Assembly (NCBI RefSeq): GCF_003626655.1 | Contig: NZ_RBAN01000007.1 | Location: 186,001 to 250,000 of the forward strand | DNA length: 64,000 nucleotides | Source of the DNA: Micromonospora costi | GTDB taxonomy: Bacteria > Actinomycetota > Actinomycetes > Mycobacteriales > Micromonosporaceae | Direction of reading: 5' to 3' | Shown: positions 48,992 through 57,774 of the stretch, piece after piece | Layout: every line of letters starts with the position of its first letter | Position numbering within the stretch: position 1 is the first letter of the stretch | Position numbers and translations under genes: made by a program | Notes under the pieces: generated by a model | Told to the model about the DNA's origin: nothing | What the model saw: only the letters and a program-made list of their open reading frames with translations | The model's database searches: none

Positions 48992-49630
48992 CTACGGCCT
49001 CGTGCGTACGCCGTCCGGGTCGGTCAGGAGCGCCCGGCGGGCCGCTGCCGCGAGCCAGGACTGGGCCCGGTCGAAGGTCCAGCCACGGTCGCCCACGAGG
49101 GTGAACCAGGCCGGCTGGCCGAGGTGGAACCACAGCAGGTCGAGTGCCTCCGCACGGTCGATGCCCGGTGCCAGGCCACCCAGGGCCGCGAGCCGGTCGG
49201 CGACCGCCGCGAGGGCGTCGAGGTACGACCCGATCCCCGCATCGATCACCTCGCGCGCCGCGGCCTCGCCGGGCGCGTGGCGCAGCAGCCCGTACAGGGT
49301 CTCCCAGTGCCGCTCGTGGTCGCGGCGGGTGCCCTCGGCCGCGAGGTCGACGACGCGCCGCGGGTCGTCGGCCGCCGCCACGGCGGCCAGCGTCTCGCCG
49401 ACGCTGGAGTCCTCCACGGCCGGCTGGAGGAGAGCGGACAGGATGCCCGATTTGCCACCGGCGCTCGCGTAGACGGTGGGAACGGCGACCCGAGCGGCCT
49501 TCGCGATGTCACCGACCGTGACGGCCGCATAGCCGTGCTCCAGGAAAAGGGCACGCGCGTTCGTGAGGATCGCCGCGCGCGTCGCGGCGGCGGCGACCGC
49601 ACGCCGGGGTGAGTGATACCCGCTGCCCAT
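48992..49630 (-). CDS. TetR-family regulator (hemerythrin locus)
   Basis: A 212-aa TetR protein: TRAAILTNARALFLEHGYAA, VTVGDIAKAARVAVPTVYAS form the HTH, followed by a helical ligand domain. ATG at 49630 begins MGSGYHSPRRAVA. It is divergent from the hemerythrin gene with a direct repeat in the 74-bp gap. Confidence 0.88.
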   Translation of the reverse strand: MGSGYHSPRRAVAAAATRAAILTNARALFLEHGYAAVTVGDIAKAARVAVPTVYASAGGKSGILSALLQPAVEDSSVGETLAAVAAADDPRRVVDLAAEGTRRDHERHWETLYGLLRHAPGEAAAREVIDAGIGSYLDALAAVADRLAALGGLAPGIDRAEALDLLWFHLGQPAWFTLVGDRGWTFDRAQSWLAAAARRALLTDPDGVRTRP

Positions 49631-49656
49631 CGGACGTATTCTAGCCCACATTGAAG

Positions 49657-49683
49657 ATGGCTCTATTGAGTAAATGGCTCTAT
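49657..49683. promoter_or_regulatory. ATGGCTCTAT direct repeat
   Basis: ATGGCTCTAT at 49657-49666 and 49674-49683, a 17-bp period in an AT-rich gap. Likely a TetR binding region; the second copy leads into TATAGC, a possible -10. Confidence 0.55.
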
Positions 49684-49704
49684 AGCGAACTACGCTCGGG
49701 CCTC

Positions 49705-50331
49705 ATGACCACGGCACAGGAGCCACGCTCGGTGATCGAGACGCGGCTCACCCACGACACGCACCGCCGGGCGACGACGCTGCTGGCCGAGGCGGCCACG
49801 CGTCCCGCCGCCGACAGCGCGGCCCTCACCGAGCTTCGTGACTTCCTGGTGGCGACCCTGCGCCACCACCACGAGAGCGAGGACAACGACCTCTGGCCGC
49901 TGATCGAGGCGGTGGCGCCCGGCACGGCCAAGCCCTTCGAGGACCTGAGTCACGAGCACGACGCGCTGGACCGCGCGCTCGACGTGCTGGCGGCCGCGCC
50001 GGTGCCGGCCGAGGCCGACCGTGGCGAGCTGGCGACGGCCGCGGTGGCCGTGCGCGACCTTGTGCACCGCCACCTGGAGCACGAGGAGCCGCTGCTCTTC
50101 CCGGCCCTGCGGGCGCACGTCTCGCCCGAGGCGTGGGACGCCTTCGCCCTGAAGGTGATCGCCACCACGCCGCCCGCCGGCGCGGGCCTCCTCATCGGCT
50201 TCTTCGACGAGGTCGGCACCGCCGTGGAGGTCGAGTTGATCCTGTCCTCGCTCCCGGCGCCCGCGCAGCAGGCTGTTCCGGCCATGCGGGCCCACTCCCG
50301 GGCCGTGCTCGCCGCCCTGCGCGCGGCCTGA
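49705..50331 (+). CDS. Hemerythrin-domain protein
   Basis: A 208-aa helical protein. Iron-ligand motifs are present: THDTHRRA, LRHHHESEDNDLWPLIEA (H-x3-E), SHEHDALDRAL and HRHLEHEEPLLFPAL (H-x4-E). This is the hemerythrin_HHE layout seen in actinobacterial oxygen/NO/iron sensors. The last 60 residues are less typical. ATG at 49705 fits the family start. The 50332-50468 gap behind it holds nothing recognised. Confidence 0.88.
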   Translation: MTTAQEPRSVIETRLTHDTHRRATTLLAEAATRPAADSAALTELRDFLVATLRHHHESEDNDLWPLIEAVAPGTAKPFEDLSHEHDALDRALDVLAAAPVPAEADRGELATAAVAVRDLVHRHLEHEEPLLFPALRAHVSPEAWDAFALKVIATTPPAGAGLLIGFFDEVGTAVEVELILSSLPAPAQQAVPAMRAHSRAVLAALRAA

Positions 50332-50468
50332 GCCGACGCGGCCACAGTCGCCCGACGCCGACCGGGTGCGCCGGACACCGCCACCACGGCGGCAGGCGTA
50401 CCCGGTCGCGCGTCTCCGGGACCGGCCCACCCTCCGGGCTGGCGGGCGCGGACCGCTGACGCGGGCGG

Positions 50469-50843
50469 TCAGACGAACAGGCAGAAGGGGTGGCCAGCGG
50501 GGTCGAGGTGGACCCGTACGTCGTCCTGCGGCTGGAAGTCCGCCACCGTGGCGCCCGCGGCCACCGCGTGGGCCGAGGCCGCGTCGAGGTCGTCCACCTC
50601 GATGTCGAGGTGGGCCATCATCTGCGGCTCGCCGGGGCCGGCCGGCCACACCGGCCGTACGTACGCCGGCTCGGTCTGGAAGGCGAGTCCGGCGCCGCCG
50701 CCCGGAGCGCGCAGCACGACCCACTCCGGCTCGTCCTCGGTGCGCGACCAGCCGAGCAGGCGTTCGTAGAACCCGGCGAGCGCCCGGGCGTCGGGCGCGT
50801 CCAGCACGGTGGAGATCAGGGTCAGTCGTGGGGTGTCCGCCAT
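50469..50843 (-). CDS. VOC-superfamily protein
   Basis: A 124-aa glyoxalase-fold protein: ISTVLDAPDARALAGFYERL, MMAHLDIEVDDLDAASAHAV and VHLDPAGHPFCLFV are the two half-modules. It has the single-domain form common in actinobacterial antibiotic-resistance or dioxygenase-like proteins. ATG at 50843. Confidence 0.87.
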   Translation of the reverse strand: MADTPRLTLISTVLDAPDARALAGFYERLLGWSRTEDEPEWVVLRAPGGGAGLAFQTEPAYVRPVWPAGPGEPQMMAHLDIEVDDLDAASAHAVAAGATVADFQPQDDVRVHLDPAGHPFCLFV

Positions 50844-50890
50844 GGACCGCTTCCTACCCACGGATCGGCCCACGGCACACCCCGACCGGC

Positions 50891-51412
50891 TCAGTCCGGA
50901 TCCGACCGCCGCCAGAACTGGCGCGGCGCGTACCCGTCGCGCCGCAACCAGTGTTCGGTGTAGACGATGCGGTCCGCCTCGACCACGACGAGCGGGTCGG
51001 CCGGCGGTTCGTCCAGGGAGCGGGAGCGTTCCACGTGGTCGGACTGCCAGCGGACGGCTTCCCAGTAGTGCTCCCGGTCGGGATCGTCGGGCGTGAGCAC
51101 CCGCGCCCGGCCGAATACCTGCGCGCCGCGGCTGCTGGCCTGACCGACGAGGGGCGCGAAGACGCCGATCGACACCCGCGGGTCGGCGGCGATGTTGCGC
51201 ATCTTCGGGGACGCGCCGAACGCGGTGAACATCAGCGCGAAGTCGAGATGGAAGTAGCGCACCGGCGTGGCCAGCGGCCCGTCGGGCCCGGACGTCGCGA
51301 GCACGCACATGTTCTGCGACGACAGCAGGTTGAGGATGCGTTCCTCGAGGTGGCGCCGGTCGAGCCGCTTGCGGGGCGCCGGGCCGGCCAGCCAGGGATT
51401 GGTCACGGGCAT
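50891..51412 (-). CDS. Pyridoxamine 5'-phosphate oxidase-family protein
   Basis: A 173-aa split-barrel protein: LSSQNMCVLATSGPDGPLAT, PVRYFHLDFALMFTAFG, SPKMRNIAADPRVSIGVFA are the flavin-fold strands with the K-x-R-N-I-x2-D-P signature. GGAGG lies 7 nt before ATG at 51412. It has the same fold as the protein at 38624 but is clearly distinct in sequence. Confidence 0.85.
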   Translation of the reverse strand: MPVTNPWLAGPAPRKRLDRRHLEERILNLLSSQNMCVLATSGPDGPLATPVRYFHLDFALMFTAFGASPKMRNIAADPRVSIGVFAPLVGQASSRGAQVFGRARVLTPDDPDREHYWEAVRWQSDHVERSRSLDEPPADPLVVVEADRIVYTEHWLRRDGYAPRQFWRRSDPD

Positions 51413-51577
51413 GAGTGATCCTCCCATCGTCCGCGGGGCCCTCCGCCGGACACCCGCTGCGGAGCCCCGCCGGACACTGTGGAGAACCCGCTGAACCGAT
51501 TCCGGGCGGGGCTCGTGTGGATGCCGAACCGCTTCCGGACGTACTGGAAACGGCCAGACACCCCTGGAGACCCCGAC

Positions 51578-52504
51578 ATGATGCGCAAGCATTTCGTGCC
51601 CTTCGTTGCCCTCCTGGCCGCTGGCGTGGCGACGCTGACCGCGTGCGGCTCGACCCAGGAGGCGCCGCAGCCGGCGCGCGCCGACGTGGCGGCCACCAGT
51701 CAGCCCGCACCCTCCGCGGCCGGCGGCGGCGCGGGTGACCTGTCGCTGCTTCCCGGCACCGCGAAGTCCAACAACTCGCCGGCCGGCACCGGCGACTGGG
51801 CGGTGCCGAACGGTGGCGTGCCGGCCGAGGCCGTGCGCCAGTCGGCGCAGAAGTGGGTGCAGTTGACGGCGAGCCGGGCCGGTGACCTCGACCCCGTGGT
51901 CGTCAACGGTGCCGGTTTGACCCTCTACCGCTTCGACAAGGACAGCAACAACCCGCCCACCTCGAACTGCGACGGGGACTGCGCGGTCACCTGGCCGCCG
52001 GTGACGGTCGCCCCGGGCGGCAAGATCTTCATCGCGGGCATCAAGAAGTCGGCCATCGGCACGGTCCGGCGCGCCGACGGCGCGCGGCAGGTCACCATCA
52101 ACGGTTGGCCGGTCTACCGCTTCGCCAAGGACACCAAGCGCGGTGACACCCTCGGTCAGGGCGTCGGCGGCACCTGGTTCGGTGTGACCCCGACCGGTGG
52201 GAAGGCCGGTGTGCCGGCCGGCGACGGAACCGCCCCGGACAACGGTGCCGCGACGCCCGCCACCAGCGCCGTCTTCTTCGACGACGCCAACTTCAGCGAC
52301 AACGGCGCCTCGCAGGGTGTCGCCGGCAGTGGCTGCCAGAACCTGAGCCGCCCCGGTGTCGCGTCGTCGGTCGCCGCCCCCGGCTCGCTCAAGATCTGGA
52401 CCGGATCGAACTGCACCGGCCGCTCGATGGTGATCAACGGTGACGTCCCCGACCTCGCCACGATCGGCTTCGACGACGTCGTCGCCTCGGTCCGCTTCAG
52501 CTGA
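51578..52504 (+). CDS. COG4315 secreted-repeat lipoprotein with C-terminal I36-like domain
   Basis: A 308-aa lipoprotein (LLAAGVATLTAC, lipobox Cys near 24). Two COG4315 repeats follow: GLTLYRFDKDSNNPPTSNCD (with CDGDCAVTWPPV) and NGWPVYRFAKDTKRGDTLGQ (GTWFGVTP). The last 70 residues (VFFDDANFSDNGASQGVAG, paired Cys, TIGFDDVVASVRFS) resemble the beta/gamma-crystallin-like peptidase-inhibitor I36 fold. It is held on the outer surface. ATG at 51578 follows GGAGA. It is related to the lipoprotein at 55538. Confidence 0.85.
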   Translation: MMRKHFVPFVALLAAGVATLTACGSTQEAPQPARADVAATSQPAPSAAGGGAGDLSLLPGTAKSNNSPAGTGDWAVPNGGVPAEAVRQSAQKWVQLTASRAGDLDPVVVNGAGLTLYRFDKDSNNPPTSNCDGDCAVTWPPVTVAPGGKIFIAGIKKSAIGTVRRADGARQVTINGWPVYRFAKDTKRGDTLGQGVGGTWFGVTPTGGKAGVPAGDGTAPDNGAATPATSAVFFDDANFSDNGASQGVAGSGCQNLSRPGVASSVAAPGSLKIWTGSNCTGRSMVINGDVPDLATIGFDDVVASVRFS

Positions 52505-52520
52505 CCGGTCGATCGCCACA

Positions 52521-52563
52521 ACGGGTGTGCCGGTCCGGCTTCTCGCCGGGCCGGCACACCCGT
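52521..52563 (+). terminator. 19-bp hairpin terminator
   Basis: 52521-52539 pairs with 52545-52563 (ACGGGTGTGCCGG...CCGGCACACCCGT, one G-T pair) around a 5-nt loop, 17 bp after the stop. Confidence 0.85.
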
Positions 52564-52646
52564 CGTCGTATCCGCGCCGAACCGGTGGCCGACGCGCTCC
52601 CGGCCGGCGTTCCAGGCGGCGCGGGGCGCCGTGAAGGGGAAGGTGC

Positions 52647-54092
52647 GTGAAGATGACGGTTCGCAGCGGCCCGGCGCGGACGCTCGTCGGGGTGGCGCTC
52701 GCGGCGGCGGTGCTGCTCGGCGGATGCGCCCGTTCGGTGGGCGGGACCGCCGACGCCGAGCGGTGGAGCGCCACCAAGGTCGCCGGTCTGGAGATCACCA
52801 CCGGTGAGAGTGGGCCCCGCCCGGGAGTGGCCGACTCGCGGCTGGTGGCGGTCGGCGGTGACGACGGCGAGCTGGACCGGCTCGCCCGCAACGCGGTCGA
52901 CGACGTGCAGCGGTACTGGTCGGAACAGCTGCCATCCGCCTTCGGCCGCCGGTTCGACCCGGTCGGCACGCTGATCTCGTACGACTCCACCGGGCCGGAC
53001 GCCACGGTCTGCGGCACCAGCACGGCGGGCGCGGTGAACGCCTTCTACTGCGGGCCCGACGACTCGGTGGCCTGGGACCGGGGGCAACTGCTGCCGACCC
53101 TGAACGACTCCTTCGGCCCGATGTCGGTGGTGGCCGTGCTCGCCCACGAGATGGGGCACGCGGTGCAGTTCCGGCTCGGCACGGCCGACGGACGGACCAG
53201 CTCGATCGTCAAGGAGCAGCAGGCCGACTGCTACGCCGGGAACTTCTTCCGCTGGGTGGCCGAGGGCGACGCCCCGCATTTCCGGCTCTCCACCGGGCCC
53301 GGCCTCAACCAGATCCTCGCCGCGCTCTTCTTCATCCGCGACGCCGCCGGCACCGGGTTCGACGCCGCGGGGGCCCACGGCAACGCGTTCGACCGGGTCT
53401 CGGCGTTCCAGTTCGGCTTCGGTGAGGGCCCGGCACGGTGCGCCCGGATCGACGAGGGCGAGGTGCGCCGGCGGATCACCCAGCCGGCCAGTGCTCAGGC
53501 GGCGCCGCCCGACGCGGACGACGGCAACCTGCCGGTGGCCGACCAGGATGCGCTGCAGGCGCTCCACCAGACGCTGCGTGCCGCGTTCGACCAGCCCGGC
53601 GCGGCCTCGCCGGTGATCAGTACGACCCCGCCCGCCTGCCCCGAGGTGACCGGCACCGCCCCTGCCTCGTACTGCCCCCGCACGAACGTCGTCGGGCTCG
53701 ACCTGGCCGACCTCGCCAGCATCGGCACGCCGCCCGAGCAGGGCACGGGTGGCGGACTGGGGGACTTCGCGGCGTTCGCCGAGGTCGCCTCCCGGTACGC
53801 GCTCGCGGCGCAGCACGCGGCCGGCTATCCGCTCACCGGGCTGGCCACGGCCCAGCGGACCGCGTGCCTCACCGGGTTCTGGGCGGCGACGATCGTGGTG
53901 GGCCGCGGGGCGCTGCTCCAACTGTCCCCGGGCGATCTGGACGAGGCGGTCGCGGAGATGCTCGCGCCGCGGAGCCTCATCGCCGCGGACGTCAACGGTG
54001 CGGGCATCCCCTCCGGGTTCGCCCGTGTGGAGGCCTTCCGGGACGGCTTCTCCGGTGGTGGGACCGCCCCCTGTCTCGCGAAGTACCGGTAG
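52647..54092 (+). CDS. Neutral zinc metallopeptidase lipoprotein (YpfJ-like)
   Basis: A 481-aa exported protein. The signal ends at lipobox VLLGGC. The zinc site is VLAHEMGHAVQFRLG (His167, Glu168, His171), with the downstream EQQADCYAGNFFRW giving the third ligand, as in the neutral_zn_metallopeptidase (YpfJ) family. Many Cys suggest disulfides. GTG at 52647 follows AAGGGGAAGG. Separated from the lipoprotein gene by a terminator, so independently transcribed. Confidence 0.9.
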   Translation: MKMTVRSGPARTLVGVALAAAVLLGGCARSVGGTADAERWSATKVAGLEITTGESGPRPGVADSRLVAVGGDDGELDRLARNAVDDVQRYWSEQLPSAFGRRFDPVGTLISYDSTGPDATVCGTSTAGAVNAFYCGPDDSVAWDRGQLLPTLNDSFGPMSVVAVLAHEMGHAVQFRLGTADGRTSSIVKEQQADCYAGNFFRWVAEGDAPHFRLSTGPGLNQILAALFFIRDAAGTGFDAAGAHGNAFDRVSAFQFGFGEGPARCARIDEGEVRRRITQPASAQAAPPDADDGNLPVADQDALQALHQTLRAAFDQPGAASPVISTTPPACPEVTGTAPASYCPRTNVVGLDLADLASIGTPPEQGTGGGLGDFAAFAEVASRYALAAQHAAGYPLTGLATAQRTACLTGFWAATIVVGRGALLQLSPGDLDEAVAEMLAPRSLIAADVNGAGIPSGFARVEAFRDGFSGGGTAPCLAKYR

Positions 54093-54110
54093 GGAGCCGC
54101 GCGAGGACTC

Positions 54111-54138
54111 CGCCCCGGCCGGCAGTTCGGCCGGGGCG
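54111..54138. terminator. 11-bp hairpin between convergent genes
   Basis: CGCCCCGGCCG (54111-54121) pairs with CGGCCGGGGCG (54128-54138) around a 6-nt loop. Confidence 0.8.
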
Positions 54139-54143
54139 TACTT

Positions 54144-54869
54144 CTACAGCCGGACGCTGGCGTACGCCTTGCCGCCGGTGGTCTCGACCCGGATGGCGTC
54201 GATCTGGGCCGGGTCGATCAGCGCGCTGCCGTCGAGCGTGGTGCCGTCGGCGGCCCCCTTGGCCGACACGAGCCAGCTGCCCGCCATCACGGTGCTGCCG
54301 TCCTTGCCGATCACCATGAGGCGACAGGCCTCGCCCTCCGGAACGCCGGACACCGCGGCGTTGATCCGTACCCAGCCGGCGGCGGGAGTGACGGCGACGG
54401 TGATCCGGGCGCCGGTCGTCGGGTCGGCCGCGCTCGCGTACCGGGTCGCCGGGTCGGTGGAGGTCATGGTCGTCGACGGCGAGGGCTGGGCCTCGATGTC
54501 GGGGGTGCCGCCGGTCGCGCGGCCGAGCACGGCGCCACCCGAGATGGCGGCGGCGACGACCACCGCCGCGGCGGCGCCCACCAGCACCCCACGGCGCTGC
54601 CTCCGGCCGGACGATTCGCGGCGAACCTGCCGCAGGGTGCGCTGCAACAGCAGGTCACCGCCCTCCGGCGGCCCGTCGAGCAGCATCGCCTCCGGCACCG
54701 CTTCGAGCGCCGTCTTCCACTCCTGGAGCGATTCGACCTCGGCCCGGCACTCCGCGCAGCCCGCCAGGTGATCCTCTACCTGCCGGATCTGCTCCTGGTC
54801 GAGCTCACCCATCAGATAGCCGCCAATGTCCACGTGGTCACTGGCCGGCATCGAGCTGTCGGATTTCAT
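54144..54869 (-). CDS. Membrane anti-sigma factor (zinc-finger, RskA-like)
   Basis: A 241-aa protein. The N-terminal zinc-binding anti-sigma motif is HVDIGGYLMGELDQEQIRQV, EDHLAGCAECRAEV (H-x3-C-x2-C). One membrane helix (VLVGAAAAVVVAAAISGGAVL) is followed by an extracytoplasmic RskA-type domain. Its ATG start overlaps the sigma-factor stop by 4 bp (ATGA), so the pair is coupled. It should hold the sigma factor until an envelope signal triggers its cleavage. Confidence 0.93.
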   Translation of the reverse strand: MKSDSSMPASDHVDIGGYLMGELDQEQIRQVEDHLAGCAECRAEVESLQEWKTALEAVPEAMLLDGPPEGGDLLLQRTLRQVRRESSGRRQRRGVLVGAAAAVVVAAAISGGAVLGRATGGTPDIEAQPSPSTTMTSTDPATRYASAADPTTGARITVAVTPAAGWVRINAAVSGVPEGEACRLMVIGKDGSTVMAGSWLVSAKGAADGTTLDGSALIDPAQIDAIRVETTGGKAYASVRL

Positions 54870-55525
54870 GAGGCAGACCGTTCCACCCCGACTGGGCGTC
54901 CCGCGACATCGCGCAGTGCCCGGAGTGCGTAGTAGGAGCGTGATTTGACCGTGCCCGGCGGGATGCCCAACGCCTTCGCGGCTTCCGCGACTGTACTCCC
55001 CAGTAGGTATACCTGTTCCAGCACCTCACGGTGCTCCTGGGACAGGCGGCTGAGCGCGTCCACCACCACCACGGAGTTGACCACCTGGTCCGCGTGGTCC
55101 CGCTCGACCGCGACGTCGGTCGGGCTCTCCGGCACCTCGGTCGGCCGTGCCTTCCGGGCCCGCACCGTGTCGGTGACGATGTTGCGCACCACGGTGAGCA
55201 GCCACCCGCGTACCGAGCCCTTGCCGTTGACCAGGCTGTCCGGGTGACGCCAGGCCCGCACCAGCGCCTCCTGGACGACGTCCTCCGCGGCGGCGCGGTC
55301 CCGGGTCAACTGCGTCGCGTACGCCAACATGGCGCGACCGTGCTCCTCATACAGGGATCGGATCAGGGCTTCATCCGCGACCTCTTGCCGACGAACGGGC
55401 TTTGAACCCGCCATTCCTACCACCCTCTGCTGGCCCACGATGCCGATCTCGATCGGTGCCCAGACAGGATGCGCCAGCGCTCTTCGTGCACGAGAGATCA
55501 CGGACCCGTGTGTATCTTCCGTCAC
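54866..55525 (-). CDS. ECF sigma factor
   Basis: A 219-aa sigma-70 family factor. Region 2 is LIRSLYEEHGRAMLAYATQL, AAEDVVQEALVRAWRHPDSL, region 4 is LSRLSQEHREVLEQVYLLGS and AAKALGIPPGTVKSRSYYAL. The first 45 residues before region 2 are extra; a later start is possible, but the GTG at 55525 keeps the short 12-bp gap from the upstream lipoprotein gene. Co-transcribed with its anti-sigma factor and probably with the lipoprotein (SigK/SigL-like arrangement). Confidence 0.93.
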   Translation of the reverse strand: MTEDTHGSVISRARRALAHPVWAPIEIGIVGQQRVVGMAGSKPVRRQEVADEALIRSLYEEHGRAMLAYATQLTRDRAAAEDVVQEALVRAWRHPDSLVNGKGSVRGWLLTVVRNIVTDTVRARKARPTEVPESPTDVAVERDHADQVVNSVVVVDALSRLSQEHREVLEQVYLLGSTVAEAAKALGIPPGTVKSRSYYALRALRDVAGRPVGVERSAS

Positions 55526-55537
55526 TTTGTTGCCTCG

Positions 55538-56131
55538 TCAAGTACCTGTGTCGGTCGGTGCGGCCGCCTTGCTGCCGTCCGGTGACACCACGAACCAGAG
55601 CCCGTCGACACCCTGCCCGGAGATCTGGCCGGGCACCTGGTCCTCGGCGAAGCGGTACACCGGCCAGCCGCCCACGGTCACCTGCTGCGTGCCGTCCGGG
55701 CGGGCCACCGCCCCGAGCTTCGCGGGGTCGAGGTTCGCGAACTTGATCTTCTCGCTCACCAGCACCGGTAGCCACTGCAGGAGGCAGCCCTCCGTGCAGG
55801 TCGACCGCGACGGCGCGGAGCTGTCCTTGTCGAACCGGTAGAGGGTGAAGCCCTGCCCGTCGAGCACGACCGGCCCCAGCTCCGGGTTGTCGCCGAGCTG
55901 CAACGATGCCGGCCAGTACCCGCCGTCGGGACTGCGCCGCCCGAGATCGTCCGGCGCGCCGGCGGCCGGCAACTGCTGCTGCGCCGCACCGGCGTCCGGC
56001 CGCGGCGAGTCGCCGGCGTCCGGCCGCGGCACCGCGACCGGGTCGGTCACCGTCGTGGTGCAGGCGGTCGCGAGCAGCGCCACGGCCAGGGTCAGGGAGC
56101 CGAGGAGCGTACGGGGGACGAGTGCCTTCAT
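55538..56131 (-). CDS. COG4315 secreted-repeat lipoprotein
   Basis: A 197-aa lipoprotein (LLGSLTLAVALLATAC). The repeats GFTLYRFDKDSSAPSRSTC (CTEGCLLQWLPV) and GGWPVYRFAEDQVPGQISGQ (DGLWFVVSP) match those of the lipoprotein at 51578. One Cys pair per first repeat could be redox-active or a disulfide. It sits 12 bp upstream of the sigma gene, so it is either its target or its signalling partner. ATG 56131 preferred; ATG 56146 possible. Confidence 0.87.
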   Translation of the reverse strand: MKALVPRTLLGSLTLAVALLATACTTTVTDPVAVPRPDAGDSPRPDAGAAQQQLPAAGAPDDLGRRSPDGGYWPASLQLGDNPELGPVVLDGQGFTLYRFDKDSSAPSRSTCTEGCLLQWLPVLVSEKIKFANLDPAKLGAVARPDGTQQVTVGGWPVYRFAEDQVPGQISGQGVDGLWFVVSPDGSKAAAPTDTGT

Positions 56132-56174
56132 CGCCACACCAATCATTCAGCAGGAACGGACAGAGGGAAGGTGC

Positions 56175-57584
56175 TCAGCCCCGGGTGACCAGGGTGCGGC
56201 GACCCCGTGGCGTCGGGCGGTCGAGGTCCAGCCCGAGCACCCCGACGTCCAGGGACCCGTCGGGACCCGACTCGAACCGCCAGGCGGCGTTCGGCGCCTC
56301 GCCGACGACCAGCACCGCCGCCGTGTTGCCGGACAGCGCCGCCAGCGCACCCAGCCGCTCCAGCTCGGACGGCGGGAGCGTGGCGGTGACCAGCACCAGG
56401 TGGTCGCGCAGCCCGTCGGCCGGGGAGTCGCCGGACGGCAGGACCTCCCGCGCGTCGGCGGTGACCCGGATCCGATCCGCGTGCGGCCAGAGCTGGGGCG
56501 GCGGGCCGACGACGGTGATCGCCACGGACGCCGCGGCAGGGTCGCGGCTGATGTCGTCGAGGATGGCGCCCGCGACCCGCAGCGCGCTCGCCTCGTCCCC
56601 GGTGAGCGCGACGATCCCCGGCGCACGCCCCAGGTTGACGACGGCCAGCTCGCCGCCGACCGTGCCCACGGTGGCGAGCAGCGGCAGGCCGGACCGGCCC
56701 TCGCCGCCCTGGTCGAGCTGCCAGCTCGGCGCGTCCCAGATGGCGCCCCGCTCCCGGGCCTGCCACGGGGGCGGGGCCTCCGGCAGCGCGGGCGCCAGGC
56801 GCAGCGAGACCCGGTCGGCACCGATCAGCGCCGCGTACACCTGGGCGTGGCCGGCCTGCGTGGCGAGCTGCCGCATCGCGCGGTCCAGGACCGCCCGAGA
56901 GCCGGGCGGCGCCGACGGCGGCGGCGGTGCCACGGTCGCGGTGCGGCGTCGGCGCAGGAGCAGCGGCGCCAGCGCGGCGGCGGCCACCAGCAGGACGCCC
57001 ACGCCCAGCAGCATCGCCACCAGCGGTGGGAGACCGAGGACCCGCGTCCCACCACCCCCCTGGACCGCGGCCGGCTGGGCCCCCGCCGTCGCGGCCTGTT
57101 GTGGCTGACCGGCCGACGGCGCGCCAGCCTGCTGACCGGCCGACGGCGTGGCGGGCTGCTGGTCATCGGACGGCGGGTCCGGCCGCTGGTTGGCCGGCGG
57201 TGCGGCCGTCGGCGGCGGGCCGATCCGGATCTCGCCGGAGGTCGCACCCTCGGGGAGGATGAAGACCCAGCCGGCGCGGATCGGCTGCGCCGGATCGGTC
57301 AGCACCAGCCCGTCCGGTTGCGTCCGCCCCTTGTTGAGCTCGAAGAGTTCCTGCCAGCGGTGGCTGTCGCCGAGTGTCCGGTCGGCCACCCCGGCCAGGG
57401 TCAGGTCGCTCTCCGTGCCGGGTTTCCCCGGCACCACCCAGTACGGCACCGAGGGCTCCACGGCGCTCGCCGTCCCCGGGGGGAGCGGAAGGAGCAACAA
57501 CGCCAGCGTGGCCGCGACGGCCAGCAGTAGGCACCCCGCCGGCCGCGACGAACGGTGTAAGGCGGTACGGAGCAGCCTGCGCAT
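56175..57584 (-). CDS. LysM-like membrane protein of the secretion locus
   Basis: A 469-aa protein. A signal or first helix (CLLLAVAATLALLLLPLPPG) is followed by an external LysM-like region (VPYWVVPGKPGTESDLTLAG, DRTLGDSHRWQELFELN, GWVFILPEG). A Pro/Gln/Ala-rich linker, a second helix (VAMLLGVGVLLVAAAALAPL), and a cytosolic alpha/beta domain (about 270-469) complete it. This form occurs near actinobacterial type VII and BTAD-regulator loci. ATG at 57584 follows GAGG. Confidence 0.75.
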   Translation of the reverse strand: MRRLLRTALHRSSRPAGCLLLAVAATLALLLLPLPPGTASAVEPSVPYWVVPGKPGTESDLTLAGVADRTLGDSHRWQELFELNKGRTQPDGLVLTDPAQPIRAGWVFILPEGATSGEIRIGPPPTAAPPANQRPDPPSDDQQPATPSAGQQAGAPSAGQPQQAATAGAQPAAVQGGGGTRVLGLPPLVAMLLGVGVLLVAAAALAPLLLRRRRTATVAPPPPSAPPGSRAVLDRAMRQLATQAGHAQVYAALIGADRVSLRLAPALPEAPPPWQARERGAIWDAPSWQLDQGGEGRSGLPLLATVGTVGGELAVVNLGRAPGIVALTGDEASALRVAGAILDDISRDPAAASVAITVVGPPPQLWPHADRIRVTADAREVLPSGDSPADGLRDHLVLVTATLPPSELERLGALAALSGNTAAVLVVGEAPNAAWRFESGPDGSLDVGVLGLDLDRPTPRGRRTLVTRG

Positions 57585-57704
57585 GGATACCTCACAGCGA
57601 TGTCGTGACTCGAACGGGTGGGCCGGACGCGCGGACGTCGGCGATCCGAACACGTACTCAGGACCGAACGGGTTCATCCGGGCTCGGATCGGTGGAGGCT
57701 GCCG

Positions 57705-57735
57705 GCCCGCTCACCTGCCAGCCCGCTCACCTGCC
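57705..57735. repeat. GCCCGCTCACCTGCC tandem pair
   Basis: GCCCGCTCACCTGCC at 57705-57719 and 57721-57735 in the 190-bp gap between the SseB-like gene and the LysM-like gene. It may be an operator in the latter's leader. Confidence 0.5.
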
Positions 57736-57774
57736 GGCCCCACGTCGATGGCGCGAAGCGGGGACCTGCCGGGG

